Shown: positions 17,254 to 26,649, counted from the stretch's first letter. The stretch is DNA of 64,000 bases from Allobosea robiniae (GCF_900102525.1 NZ_FNBZ01000004.1:434001-498000), one strand, 5' to 3'. A program made the numbers and translations. The notes: generated by a model from the letters alone, not told the origin.

Positions 17254-17982
17254 ATGGACCTCTCGCTCATGATCGAGAGCCTGCCGCGTCTGCTGGAAGG
17301 CGCGGTCCTCACCCTCAAGCTCCTGCTGCTGACGGAGCTCATCGGCTTCATCTGCGCGCTGCCGCTCGGCATCCTCTATGCCAATGGCAGCCGTGCCGCC
17401 CGCACGCCGATCTACGCCTTCGTCTATTTCTTCCGCGGCACGCCGCTCTTGGTGCAGATCTTCATCGTCTATTACGGGCTCGCGCAGTTCGATTTCGTCC
17501 GCCAGAGCGTCCTCTGGCCCTGGCTGCGCCAGCCCTTCGTCTGCGCCCTGCTCGCCTGCGCGCTGCATTCCACCGCCTATACGACGAACATCCTGCGCGG
17601 CGCGATCCAGGCCGTGCCGGCCGGCGAGGTCGAGGCGGCGCGCGCCTGCGGCATGTCGGCCTTCCAGGTCCAGCGCTTCATCGTGCTGCCGATCGCGTTC
17701 AGGCTGATGCTGCCCGCCTACAGCAACCAGGCGATCGGCATGCTGAAGGGCACCTCGCTCGCCAGCACGATCACGCTGATGGAATTGACCGGCGTCGCCA
17801 ACACCATCGTCGCCAGCACCTTCCAGCCCTACGAGGTCTTCATCATGGCGGCGCTGATCTACCTCACGATCACGCTCGTGATCACGCGCTGCTTCAAATA
17901 CCTCGAATATGCGCTGAGCAAGCACCAGCGCCCCCTCAAGAGCAGTGCTGCGATCCCCGGACAGGTCCGTCATGCCGACTAG
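17254..17982 (+). CDS. polar amino acid ABC transporter permease (HisM-like), module 2
   Basis: The 242-residue membrane protein begins MDLSLMIESLPRLLEGAVL, nearly matching its module 1 counterpart (MNPSLMIESLPALLEGTWL). YFFRGTPLLVQIFIVYYGLA and GEVEAARACGMSAFQVQRFI mark the family. The ATG at 17254 is two bases after the previous stop; upstream codons in this frame are antisense-type read-through inside the previous gene. Its end overlaps the phosphatase start by 11 bases. Confidence 0.9.
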   Translation: MDLSLMIESLPRLLEGAVLTLKLLLLTELIGFICALPLGILYANGSRAARTPIYAFVYFFRGTPLLVQIFIVYYGLAQFDFVRQSVLWPWLRQPFVCALLACALHSTAYTTNILRGAIQAVPAGEVEAARACGMSAFQVQRFIVLPIAFRLMLPAYSNQAIGMLKGTSLASTITLMELTGVANTIVASTFQPYEVFIMAALIYLTITLVITRCFKYLEYALSKHQRPLKSSAAIPGQVRHAD

Positions 17983-18778
17983 CGACATCAGGAACTTCAT
18001 TGCCTTCGCCCAGGGGCTGGCCGACGCAAGCGGCGCGATCATCCGCGAGGCCGCCAGCCGGAACAACGCCTTCGTTTCCAAGGGCGACGACAGCCCGGTC
18101 ACGGAGATCGACCGCGGCGTCGAGACGGAACTGCGCCGCCGCATCGGCGCGGCCTTTCCGGATCACGGCATTCAGGGCGAGGAATTCGGCGCGCAGGCGA
18201 CCGATGCCGAGTATGTCTGGGTGCTCGACCCGATCGACGGCACCAAGGCGTTTGTCGCCGGCATTCCGGTTTTCGGCACGCTGATCGCGCTCACCCGCCG
18301 CGGCATCCCGATCCTGGGCGTCATCGACCAGCCGATGACCCGCGAGCGCTGGATCGGTGCCGAAGGCTACCCGACCACGTTGAACGACACCCGCGTCGCG
18401 ACCTCAGACCGGAAGCTCCTTACCGAGTCCGTCCTCTCGACCAGCAATATAGAGCTCTACGATCCCGAAACCTTGCCGGTTTTCCAGGCGCTGCGCACGT
18501 CGGTGCATTGGTGCGTCTATGGCGGGAGCTGCTACTCCTATGGGCGCCTCGCCTCAGGCGGGATCGATATCGCGATCGACCGCTTCACCACCCCGCATGA
18601 CGTGCTCGCCCATGTCCCGGTCATCGCTAATGCCGGCGGCGTCATCTCCGACTGGGACGGCGCGCCGCTGACCCTGCATTCGAGTGGCCACTGCCTCGCG
18701 GCGGCCAATTCCGATCTGCACCGGGCGGCGCTCACCCAGATCGCGGCTCCGCGCGCCGGAATGATGTCGGCGGCGTGA
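17972..18778 (+). CDS. inositol monophosphatase family phosphatase (HisN-like), module 2
   Basis: The 268-residue enzyme is the paralogue of the phosphatase at 4834: same SGAIIREA start region, SPVTEIDR, HGIQGEEFG, WVLDPIDGTKAFVAG and a C-terminal PHDVLAHVPVIANAGG metal site. GGACAGG precedes the ATG at 17972, inside the end of the permease gene; an ATG nine codons upstream is also possible. Retention of the same transporter-phosphatase order in both modules suggests a phosphorylated ligand or an intermediate dephosphorylated after import (inference). Confidence 0.85.
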   Translation: MPTSDIRNFIAFAQGLADASGAIIREAASRNNAFVSKGDDSPVTEIDRGVETELRRRIGAAFPDHGIQGEEFGAQATDAEYVWVLDPIDGTKAFVAGIPVFGTLIALTRRGIPILGVIDQPMTRERWIGAEGYPTTLNDTRVATSDRKLLTESVLSTSNIELYDPETLPVFQALRTSVHWCVYGGSCYSYGRLASGGIDIAIDRFTTPHDVLAHVPVIANAGGVISDWDGAPLTLHSSGHCLAAANSDLHRAALTQIAAPRAGMMSAA

Positions 18779-18818
18779 GCCGTCCGAGCTGTGTACCAAC
18801 TCAACCAGGCTAGCCGTC

Positions 18819-19664
18819 ATGACCATCAAGCCCCGGACACGCAAAGAGATCGTCGAGGCCATGAAGGAGGCCGCGCGCATCGGCGGCGCCTCGCTCGCCG
18901 CGAATTTCGGGCGCCTCTCCGCGCTGCCCATCCTGGAAAAGGGTCCCTCGGACTTCGTCTCCGCCGCTGATATCGAATCTGAGCGCCTGATCGTCGCCCA
19001 TCTCAACGCGAAGCTGCCCGAAGTCGCCGTGCTGGGCGAGGAGGGGGCGGCCTCTCCCGATGCCGGTAACGGGCTCAGGATCATCATCGACCCGCTGGAT
19101 GGCACCAACAATTTCCTGCATGGCATCCCACAATTCTCGGCCTCCCTCGCCCTGATGGAGGGCGACGAGGTGACAGCCGGCGTGACCTTCAATCCGCTGA
19201 GCGGTGAGATGTTCTGGGCCGTGGCCGGGAAGGGCGCGTATCTCGGCGAGAAGCGACTGAACGGCTCCAGCCGCAAGTCCCTCGCGCATGCCGTCGTCGG
19301 AACCTGCTTCCCCTATAATGGCAAGGGTGACACCGAGAAGGCGGCTCGCGAGATGGCGGCGATCATGCCGCGCGTCTCAGGCATCCGCAGCCCGGGCTCG
19401 GCCGCGCTGGAGATCGCCTATGTCGCGGAAGGCCGTTTCGATGGCTTCTGGACCTCCGGTGCCAAGCTCGATCTCTGGGATCTCGCAGCAGGCGTGATTA
19501 TCGCGCGGGAAGCAGGCTGCCTCGCGACCGAGATCGACGGCAAGGGCGATCCGCTTCGGTGCCGCAGCCTCGTCGTCGCGCCCAGGCAGTTCCATGGCCA
19601 GTTCATCGACATCTTTGGTCCGACCTGTGCGACAGGCGCACCGAACAAAACCGCTCTTGCCTAG
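18819..19664 (+). CDS. inositol monophosphatase family phosphatase (SuhB-type)
   Basis: This second phosphatase in module 2 is of the SuhB/IMPase branch: KGPSDFVSAADIESE, AVLGEEG, IIDPLDGTNNFLHGIPQFSA (about 89-108) and KLDLWDLAAGVIIAREAGC are all present, giving a complete set of metal ligands. It is 281 residues, starts 40 bases after the HisN-like gene, and is not closely similar to it, so it is a separate recruitment and not a tandem copy. Module 1 lacks it. A weak repeat-like sequence follows the stop. Confidence 0.85.
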   Translation: MTIKPRTRKEIVEAMKEAARIGGASLAANFGRLSALPILEKGPSDFVSAADIESERLIVAHLNAKLPEVAVLGEEGAASPDAGNGLRIIIDPLDGTNNFLHGIPQFSASLALMEGDEVTAGVTFNPLSGEMFWAVAGKGAYLGEKRLNGSSRKSLAHAVVGTCFPYNGKGDTEKAAREMAAIMPRVSGIRSPGSAALEIAYVAEGRFDGFWTSGAKLDLWDLAAGVIIAREAGCLATEIDGKGDPLRCRSLVVAPRQFHGQFIDIFGPTCATGAPNKTALA

Positions 19665-19864
19665 CCACGATTTCAAAGTCCGGTTTGAAGTCACCTTTCA
19701 ATGTCTGCAGCTGGCCGAAGGGGATTGTCGCAACCGGGCCGCGCGGATGCCTCGAGGAGACCGAGCGCAGCGAGATTCTCTCGACCGTACCCCTGGCCCC
19801 CGCGGTCTCAATGCACTCGTCATGGCGGAAGGTGTCATCGACGAGGAAGAACAGGCCAGGCGGG

Positions 19865-20878
19865 CTACGATGCAGGCTGCGCCACCGGCAGCTTCCACGT
19901 GCCGTTCAGATACGCGGCGCGGGGCCGGTAGAGCCGGAATGTGTAGTTCCACCCCTGCGTGATCGGCAGGCAGTTCGCGATCTTGCCGTCGCAGCCGCCG
20001 AACTGGATGTCGATCGCGCCGTCGGCGCTCTTCTTGCCGGTGATGCTGTTGACCGAATAGGCGTCGTAGTCGTTCTTCTGGAAGAAGCCCTTGTCGTTGT
20101 AGACGCTGATCGACCAGAACGCATCGACGGGGACATCCTTGAGCCTGAGCTTGTAGACCGTCTTGCCGTCGTTCTTGGCGGGGGTCACCGAAGGGTAGGA
20201 TGCGTCCTTGTCGGGGTTTCCGCCCCAGCCGGACGCGGTGCCGAGCAGGTGCTTGACCGGATCGACCTTCCCCTTCGGGCCGAAAGCGTTGCTGAAGTCG
20301 CCTGACGCCGCGGAGAGCGTTTCCAGTGCCTCGCGGATCTTCTTCTGCTGAGCCAGATCCCAGTTCGGGGCCTCGAACTTGCCGGCCGACTTCTGCTGCA
20401 CCTTCAGCGCATCCTGCAAGGCGTGAACCTGCGCAAGATCCTTGGCGTCGTTGGGATCGACAAGGATACGGACCGCAACGAACACGTAGCGGGTCCCGAC
20501 CTTGGCCTTGGTGAGCGTCGTGGGGCCCGGCTTGTAGACCACCATCGGGGTGTAGTGGTCTTCACTGATGACCTGCATCGAGACGAAGCGCTTGCCGGCC
20601 TCTGGAAGGGTGATGGTCACCGAGTCGGCGTTGAGATCGAAGACCGCCTGGGAATAGAGCGTATCCCGGTTCATCCGGACCACGGGCTGCTTGTCGATCG
20701 GCGTCGGGGTCCTGTTATGGACGAACTTGCCGAGAGCACCCGCATCGACCGTTTTGGCCATATAGAAATCGGACTCGGCTCGCTTGAAGTTGTCGACGGT
20801 CACCGGAACCGGCTGTGCGGACGCCACGCAGGGCGCCAGAACCAGGAAACTCAGGCTGCAGGCCAACGTCATGCGCAT
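19865..20878 (-). CDS. exported DUF1254/DUF1214 family protein
   Basis: The 337-residue product has a signal peptide (MRMTLACSLSFLVLAPCVASA) and the paired DUF1254 (about 30-160) and DUF1214 (about 215-320) domains. Typical stretches are VVRMNRDTLYSQAVFDL and the C-terminal LPITQGWNYTFRLYRPR. No enzymatic function is established for the family. I prefer the ATG at 20878 because GAGG lies nine bases upstream; the ATG at 20893 has no such site. It is the last of three leftward envelope genes. Confidence 0.8.
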   Translation of the reverse strand: MRMTLACSLSFLVLAPCVASAQPVPVTVDNFKRAESDFYMAKTVDAGALGKFVHNRTPTPIDKQPVVRMNRDTLYSQAVFDLNADSVTITLPEAGKRFVSMQVISEDHYTPMVVYKPGPTTLTKAKVGTRYVFVAVRILVDPNDAKDLAQVHALQDALKVQQKSAGKFEAPNWDLAQQKKIREALETLSAASGDFSNAFGPKGKVDPVKHLLGTASGWGGNPDKDASYPSVTPAKNDGKTVYKLRLKDVPVDAFWSISVYNDKGFFQKNDYDAYSVNSITGKKSADGAIDIQFGGCDGKIANCLPITQGWNYTFRLYRPRAAYLNGTWKLPVAQPAS

Positions 20879-21005
20879 TGAACGATACCTCATTGGTGTC
20901 TTTGATTGATGTGCTCATCGGACAGGCCCGAATGGCTCCGCACCCGTGCCTCGGCTGATCGTCGGCTACGCTCCGCCCGGCTGGAAATGTCCGGTTCCGA
21001 GCCCG

Positions 21006-21839
21006 CTACTGCGCGGACAGCGCGGCAGCCTCCGCGGCACATTCGGCGGTCGAGGGCAGCCGTTTCGCCTTCGCCGCCTTCACCTCCACTTTCGCGGCCT
21101 TGAGATCGGCGAGGAAGGTCGGGTCGGTCTGCAGCCGCGCGACGGTCGCCGCACCCATGATCCGCCCCGCATCGACATCGCTCTGCCAATGCGCGTCGCA
21201 GATCACGCGACTCTGCCCGAATTCGATGCCGCGCTTGAAGAGGGCATCCGCGCGCTCGGGGTTGATCTGCGCGAAGACGAGAGCCCAGCCCCAGCCGGCA
21301 GCCGTGTGGCCGGATGGATACGAGCCGTCGTTCCGCAGAATGGCCTCCTGATCCGCCCGGCAGGTCGCCTCGTTATGGACCACGAAGGGGCGGACCCGGT
21401 TGTACTTGTTCTTCACGCCATAGGTGGAGAGGCCGAAATCCGACAGCATCTTCTGCATCATCGCGTAGAGGCGTGGGGTCTGCTGGCCGTCGATCCGGAC
21501 GCCCATCGCGCAGGAGAAGTTATCCGCGGCCTGCGGAAAGGCGAGATCGGCATCGGTAATAGCGAGCTTCCAGCGCGCGGTGTTGCGCAAGGGAATTGTC
21601 GTCTTGCGCGCTTCCTCGTCCCGGGCGAGCGCAGCCGAGTCCGCAGCGGGCGGCGCCCCGAGCAGGACAAGGCTGTCCGGCAGGTCGGACCGCTTCAGAT
21701 AGCCCGGCGCGATCTTGAAATGCGGGTCGGTGACCTTGGGCTGGGCCTCGCCCGCCTGTGCCAGCGCCTGCCCGCAGAGCGCGAGCAGTGCCAGCAGGGA
21801 AACATGTGCGGCTCGCACCGCAGTCCCGGTCATCGACAT
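21006..21839 (-). CDS. class A nonspecific acid phosphatase (PAP2 superfamily)
   Basis: Periplasmic phosphomonoesterase of the PhoC/PhoN type. The signature KX6RP-PSGH-SRX5HX2D is complete: KNKYNRVRPF, GSYPSGHTAAGW and SRVICDAHWQSDVD. A signal peptide ends near ALAQ. Four in-frame ATGs occur at the start; AGAGGA six bases before the ATG at 21839 favours that one (277 residues), with 21857 as alternative. It lies 41 bases after the beta-barrel gene and is probably cotranscribed. It would liberate phosphate from exogenous organic phosphates. Confidence 0.88.
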   Translation of the reverse strand: MSMTGTAVRAAHVSLLALLALCGQALAQAGEAQPKVTDPHFKIAPGYLKRSDLPDSLVLLGAPPAADSAALARDEEARKTTIPLRNTARWKLAITDADLAFPQAADNFSCAMGVRIDGQQTPRLYAMMQKMLSDFGLSTYGVKNKYNRVRPFVVHNEATCRADQEAILRNDGSYPSGHTAAGWGWALVFAQINPERADALFKRGIEFGQSRVICDAHWQSDVDAGRIMGAATVARLQTDPTFLADLKAAKVEVKAAKAKRLPSTAECAAEAAALSAQ

Positions 21840-21880
21840 TCCCATTCCTCTCGACATGGCGCGAACGCGTGAAGCTCCGG

Positions 21881-22678
21881 TCAGAACCGGTATGTTGCGG
21901 CGACGGCGGGCCCGTGCTGGGTCACGTCATACGAAAAGCCGCCATTGCGATAATCGACATAGAGCGCCCGGTAGCCGGCTTTCAACGTCAGCTTCTCGTT
22001 CCAGGCGTAGTCGACGCTGCCCAGGCCTTGCCAGGTCAGGCGCGAGCCGACACTGAGGCCGCCGATGTCGCCGGCCACCGTCAAGCTCCAGGGACCGTCG
22101 AGCTTTATTCCGAGGCGGGCGCCGAGGATCGGATCGGCCCACATCTGCGATTGACGGTGATCGATACGAAGATTGGCGAGTCCTGGCAGAATTTCGAGCT
22201 TGGTGTCGAGATTCCAGAACCGGATACCGCCGCCCACGTCCAGCGCAAAAACCGAGTCCTCGTGGATACGGTAGAAGGCGGAGCCCTGCAGGGTCGTGGT
22301 CTGCGAGCGCAGCTTCAGTGCGGAAAAGAAGGGGCCGGGCAGAGAGCCGCCGGTCGTCACCTGCGAGAACTGCCCGTCGACCAGGACGCTCCAGCGGTCG
22401 ATGCGCATCTCGGCGGATGCCATCAGCGCGCCGTTGAGCTCCTTGAGCACGTCGCGGAAACGCAGGCTGAAATCCGCAGCCGGCAGCGGCGGCAGCGTCG
22501 CGCTTTTGCCGTCGATCGCCGTCGCCCAGACATAGCTCGTGACCGAGAAGCTCGGCGTCGACGCGAGGGCAGGCGTCGGTGGCGCGGCGGGCTGCCGGAG
22601 GTCGGACGCCCAGGCCGGCCCGCACAGGCAAGCCGGCATCAAACCGATAGCGAGATAGCGCGGCGTTGCGCCTGACAT
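21881..22678 (-). CDS. outer-membrane beta-barrel protein
   Basis: The 265-residue protein has a signal peptide ending near CGPAWA-S and alternating hydrophobic strands rich in aromatic residues, closing with GPAVAATYRF, whose terminal Phe is the classic outer-membrane insertion signal. Segments such as LTLKAGYRALYVDY and GGGIRFWNLDTKLEI look like barrel strands. The start at 22678 follows GGGACAGG; the frame continues upstream without protein-like character. Function is unknown; a porin-like or small OmpW-like role is possible. First gene of the leftward envelope cluster, divergent from the AraC regulator. Confidence 0.72.
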   Translation of the reverse strand: MSGATPRYLAIGLMPACLCGPAWASDLRQPAAPPTPALASTPSFSVTSYVWATAIDGKSATLPPLPAADFSLRFRDVLKELNGALMASAEMRIDRWSVLVDGQFSQVTTGGSLPGPFFSALKLRSQTTTLQGSAFYRIHEDSVFALDVGGGIRFWNLDTKLEILPGLANLRIDHRQSQMWADPILGARLGIKLDGPWSLTVAGDIGGLSVGSRLTWQGLGSVDYAWNEKLTLKAGYRALYVDYRNGGFSYDVTQHGPAVAATYRF

Positions 22679-22908
22679 TGCTGCCTGTCCCCTGCCCTGC
22701 CAGCGCCTGCACGAACGCTCCGGCTCGCTACGGCCCGTGATCGCGGCCAAACGGCCAGCACATGTCGTCGCGAGCATTTCGTGCATGGGGAGCCTGCCCG
22801 TCTTGCCATTTCGCGCCAATCGCAATCGGCTAGTCTGCACTCTATGGGTGCGATTCACCCGGAAGCCCGCCTGAGGAAGAGCTGATCCGGTGACAACGAT
22901 GCGATCCG

Positions 22909-23907
22909 ATGGCTGATATCCCTTTGACGCGCGGTCAGTTCCTGCTGCCGTTCGTCAGCATTCTCGACGATATCGGCGCACCGACGGAGACGCTCCTGGA
23001 GAGGTCCCGGTTGCCAACATCCCTGGCCGAGAAGAGCGAGCTCTACCTGCCGCTCCTGCCGGCCCTGCGCTTCGTCGAGACCGCACAGAGAAGCCAGGGT
23101 ATCGAGGATTTCGGCTTCCTTGCCGCCCAGCGCCTGCATTTCTCGCATATGAGGGAAAAGACGCGGGCCCTGATCGCGCATTCCCCGACGCTGCTCGTCG
23201 CGCTCCGGCACGCCTGCCATGAGGCGTCGGGGGAAGACACCATTCTGAGCATGTGGATCGAACATGACACGGATCACGTGCGAGTCTGCAGCAGGCTCAC
23301 CGGGCCATGGCTCCTGCAGCTGAAACACGCGCAGTGGATCCAGAACATCTTCTCGGTCTACATCATCAGGCAATTCGCAGGGCCCGACTGGATGCCGGCA
23401 GCGATCGGCTTTGAATCGTCTTATGGGCCAAGCCCTGCGACGCGATCCTGCTGGCCGAATGTGCGGTTTCTGTCGGGCCAGCATGCCGCTTGGATCAGCG
23501 TGCCGACCAAGCTGCTCGGCCTCCCAAACCGTTCGCCCCCCTCGTTTGCGCCGCCGCGCGACAATGAGGACGGCCCGTCCGCCTACAGCATCGTCGACCT
23601 TCTCAAGCTGATGCTTCCGGCCTATCTCGACGAGGGAACAACCGCTCTTGCTGACGTCGCCGAGATCGCGGGCCTCAGCGCGCGGACGCTTCAACGCAGG
23701 CTCGCCCAACTCGGCCTGTCCTATTCGGACATCCTCGACACCGTCAGATACGAGAACGCGAGCAGGCTGCTGCGCGACACCGATTGCAGGATCATCGATG
23801 TCGCCTTTTCCTCCGGCTACACCGATCCGGCGCATTTCAGCCGCGCCTTCCGCCGGATGACGGGCGTCACGCCACGTCAATTTCGGGAGCAGTCACGGCT
23901 CGGCTGA
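22909..23907 (+). CDS. AraC-family transcriptional regulator
   Basis: The 332-residue regulator has an N-terminal effector domain of the type found in OruR-like AraC proteins (about 10-190) and two C-terminal helix-turn-helix motifs (ADVAEIAGLSARTLQRRLAQ and DVAFSSGYTDPAHFSRAFRR, then TGVTPRQFR). It is divergent from the beta-barrel gene across 230 bases and is the natural candidate to control the envelope cluster. The ligand is not predictable. Confidence 0.88.
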   Translation: MADIPLTRGQFLLPFVSILDDIGAPTETLLERSRLPTSLAEKSELYLPLLPALRFVETAQRSQGIEDFGFLAAQRLHFSHMREKTRALIAHSPTLLVALRHACHEASGEDTILSMWIEHDTDHVRVCSRLTGPWLLQLKHAQWIQNIFSVYIIRQFAGPDWMPAAIGFESSYGPSPATRSCWPNVRFLSGQHAAWISVPTKLLGLPNRSPPSFAPPRDNEDGPSAYSIVDLLKLMLPAYLDEGTTALADVAEIAGLSARTLQRRLAQLGLSYSDILDTVRYENASRLLRDTDCRIIDVAFSSGYTDPAHFSRAFRRMTGVTPRQFREQSRLG

Positions 23908-23986
23908 AGGCGTTTCGTCTCACGCCACCAGCCAAGAAATACCCCGTTCAAAAGGGCGCCTTCAAGCACCGTTCCAAACTATGCGA

Positions 23987-24029
23987 ACGTCCGCTCCGGA
24001 GCTATGCGCCAACGTCGACAATTGGCGCA
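23987..24029 (+). repeat. 43-bp dispersed intergenic repeat, copy 1
   Basis: Starts ACGTCCGCTCC, has CCAACGTC in the middle and ends ATTGGCGCA. Same length and anchor positions as copies at 29517, 30258, 39740 and 53250. It lies 80 bases after the AraC gene and before the convergent MFS gene. Confidence 0.5.
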
Positions 24030-24057
24030 AGCTGGAAGAGCACGGGCGATGATGAGA

Positions 24058-25236
24058 TTATGGCCGTTTTGCTCGGAAACTCGCCCACAGACCAAGGCAT
24101 AGCACCACATTTGCTGCGGCCAGCAGCAAGAGTGTGCCGTAGGCTCCGGTGACGCCGGCATGTTCTAAGATCCAAGCGCTTGCCGCCGGAGCGAGTGCTT
24201 GGGCTACGAGACTTGGCCGTGCCAAACGCCCGATAATTGGCGCATAGCGATCTGCGCCGAACAGCGCCAACGGCACTATTCCCTTGGCAATCGAAAACAC
24301 GCCGTTTCCGGCACCATACAGCAGGATTGCCATCGACACCGGGCCCAATCCAAAGGTGAGTAATCCGAGCCCGAGAGCTACTAGCACCAGTGCGGCGGTC
24401 ATGGTCCAGAGAGGGTGATGCTTGCCCTTGCCGGCCATCTCGATCACCCGGCCGCCAACCTGTGCGGGCCCGACGAGCACTCCCAGCGCCACCGCAGCCG
24501 CCAGCGTGATGCCTTGTGCCTGGAGTAGGGTCAGAAGTTGCACGCCGACGATCGAGCCGATCGCGCCGCCGATGACCAAGAGGCCGGCGAGCAGCAGGAA
24601 CATCGAACGATCATTGCCCGCGAGCTTTATGTCCTGGGAGGTCGTCCTCGCTGATTGGGAAATGTCGATCGCGGCCGGCGGCACCGTCGTCAGAACTAGC
24701 GGAAGCGAGATGAGAAGCTGGATAGCCGCATAGGCAAAGCAGGTCTCACGCCAGCCGAACTGGGCGACCATATAGGCCGAGAGTGGCCAGCAAACGGTAC
24801 TGGCGAAACCGCCCCATAGCGTCAGGACCGTGATCGCCGAACGCGCGGTCCCGCCATAGAGACGCCCCAGCGTCGAGAACGCCGCATCGTAAAGGCCTGC
24901 CGCCATCCCAGCTCCGATCACCACCCAGCCTGCGATGAAGATCGGGAGGTTTGGGGACAGGCCAAGGATGACCTGACCGGCGGCGAGGAGCAGGGCCGCC
25001 GCAGCGAGGACCGGGCGCCCTCCGCGTTCACCGATGACACGACCAATGAGGGGAGCGATGGCACCAGCGGTCAGAAGCCCGATCGACAATGCGCCGATGA
25101 CCCACGACAGCGGCCAGCCGGTGTCGTCGGCGATCGGTGCGGCGAGGACAGCGGAGAGATAGTAGGAAGAGCCCCAGGCGAGGATCTGCACCACACCCAG
25201 GGCCGAGATGACCGTCAGGCGGCTCCGCTCGGTCAC
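24058..25236 (-). CDS. MFS transporter of the arsenic island
   Basis: The 392-residue protein has about twelve hydrophobic segments and MFS features such as the loop-2 region GRVIGERGGRPVLAAAA and GLYDAAFSTLGRLYGG. It begins inside the stop of the flavoprotein gene (four-base overlap) and so is the last gene of arsR-flavoprotein-MFS. MFS pumps for arsenicals (for example ArsK) occur in such clusters; that role is probable here but the sequence alone does not prove the substrate. Confidence 0.85.
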   Translation of the reverse strand: MTERSRLTVISALGVVQILAWGSSYYLSAVLAAPIADDTGWPLSWVIGALSIGLLTAGAIAPLIGRVIGERGGRPVLAAAALLLAAGQVILGLSPNLPIFIAGWVVIGAGMAAGLYDAAFSTLGRLYGGTARSAITVLTLWGGFASTVCWPLSAYMVAQFGWRETCFAYAAIQLLISLPLVLTTVPPAAIDISQSARTTSQDIKLAGNDRSMFLLLAGLLVIGGAIGSIVGVQLLTLLQAQGITLAAAVALGVLVGPAQVGGRVIEMAGKGKHHPLWTMTAALVLVALGLGLLTFGLGPVSMAILLYGAGNGVFSIAKGIVPLALFGADRYAPIIGRLARPSLVAQALAPAASAWILEHAGVTGAYGTLLLLAAANVVLCLGLWASFRAKRP

Positions 25237-26639
25237 GCGGCTCTGCCGCAGCAGGAGGACGTTGCCGGCTCAGGCTCCTTCACCGGACCACAACCACAAC
25301 CGGCCTGGCCGCCAGCCTTTGCCAAGGTATCCTCAGCGCAGCAGGCGTTTGCTTCGACAGGAGCCGGGCGGCCGCAGCAGTCGCCCGCCGGAGCTGCCTT
25401 GCAAACCCCGGTTTCCGGTAAGACGAGATTCACATCGTCTGCCGCGGCGAGATCGCCGGCAATTGCCGCAGCAATCGAGCGGACCTGCTCGTAGCCGGTC
25501 AGCATCAGGAAAGTCGGCGCCCGCCCATAGCTCTTGATCCCGACGGTGTAGAACCCCGGTTCCGGGTGCGACAGCTCGCGGTGACCATGTGGCGGCACCG
25601 AGCCGCAGGAGTGCAGGTTCGGATCGATCAGCGGGCCGAGCGCTTTGGCACTTTCCAGCCAGGGATCGAACTCGACCCGGAGCTCTCGGGTCAGCGAGAG
25701 ATCCGGGCGCTGACCGGTGCAGCCTACGATGCGATCGACCGGTCCAATCGTCCGGCCAACGCCGTCGACCTCTCCGTCCACGAATAGGCGCCCACCGTCT
25801 TCGCGAACACCGGTGACACCGAAGCCCGACACCAGGGTGGCGCGCCCCTCCTCGACGAGGCGGTGCAGGCGCTGCCCGAGCTCGCCACGCGCGGCGAGCT
25901 GATCATTTGCTCCGCCGCCAAACACCCGGGACAGATCACGTCCGCGCGTAGCCCAGATTGCCTTGGTGCCGGGCTCGGCGACCGCAAGCTCTTCGAGATC
26001 GAGCAGGACGTTCGCCGCCGAGTGGCCCGCACCGATGACGAGCGTCGCCCGCCCGGCATAGGTCGATCGATCGCGGCTCGATACATCGGGTATCCCGTAG
26101 GCGATGCGATCCTTGAGCGCTTCCTCGCCATCGGCAGCAAGTCCGCCAGCGCCGATTGGGTTAGGGAATGTCCAGGTTCCCGATGCATCGATGATCGCTC
26201 GCGCCTGGTCGCGCCGTGTTGTCCCATCGCTCCCGACGACGGTCAGCACGAAAGGACGCTGGTCCCGATCTCGGCTGACCACCTTGTCGATGCCGTGGCG
26301 CCCGATAGCGGTGATGCGCGCGCCATATTCGATCACGGCAGCGAGCGCCGGAGTCACCGACAGAGGGGCGAGATAGCGATCCACGAGCTCGCCCCCGGTA
26401 GGGTAGGCCTGCCCATCAGGTTCCTCCCAGCCGACATTTGCCAGCAACGCTCGTGCGGCCGGTGCGATGTTGAACTCCCAAGGCGAGAACAGCCTGACAT
26501 GACCCCATCCACGGATGTTGGCGCCTGCCTCCTGACCGGCCTCATACACCTTCACTGCGATGCCGCGCTCGACGAGATTGGCGGCGGCGGCCAGCCCGAC
26601 GGGCCCTGCTCCAATGATCGCGACGGGAAGCTCAGTCAT
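25233..26639 (-). CDS. FAD/NAD(P)-dependent oxidoreductase of the ArsO type with Cys-rich tail
   Basis: The 468-residue flavoprotein has an N-terminal dinucleotide fold IIGAGPVGLAAAANLVERG (about 8-26), a second GAGHSAANVLLDLEEL (about 213-228) and a flavin-monooxygenase-like core, as in proteins called ArsO in arsenic operons. Residues 412-468 form an appended tail with nine Cys, including three CC pairs and a CGC, which could bind As(III) or another soft metal. The ATG at 26639 overlaps nothing; 57 bases separate it from arsR. The reaction is unproven; oxidation or reduction of arsenicals is suggested by context. Confidence 0.8.
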   Translation of the reverse strand: MTELPVAIIGAGPVGLAAAANLVERGIAVKVYEAGQEAGANIRGWGHVRLFSPWEFNIAPAARALLANVGWEEPDGQAYPTGGELVDRYLAPLSVTPALAAVIEYGARITAIGRHGIDKVVSRDRDQRPFVLTVVGSDGTTRRDQARAIIDASGTWTFPNPIGAGGLAADGEEALKDRIAYGIPDVSSRDRSTYAGRATLVIGAGHSAANVLLDLEELAVAEPGTKAIWATRGRDLSRVFGGGANDQLAARGELGQRLHRLVEEGRATLVSGFGVTGVREDGGRLFVDGEVDGVGRTIGPVDRIVGCTGQRPDLSLTRELRVEFDPWLESAKALGPLIDPNLHSCGSVPPHGHRELSHPEPGFYTVGIKSYGRAPTFLMLTGYEQVRSIAAAIAGDLAAADDVNLVLPETGVCKAAPAGDCCGRPAPVEANACCAEDTLAKAGGQAGCGCGPVKEPEPATSSCCGRAA

Positions 26640-26649
26640 TCTGTTATCC

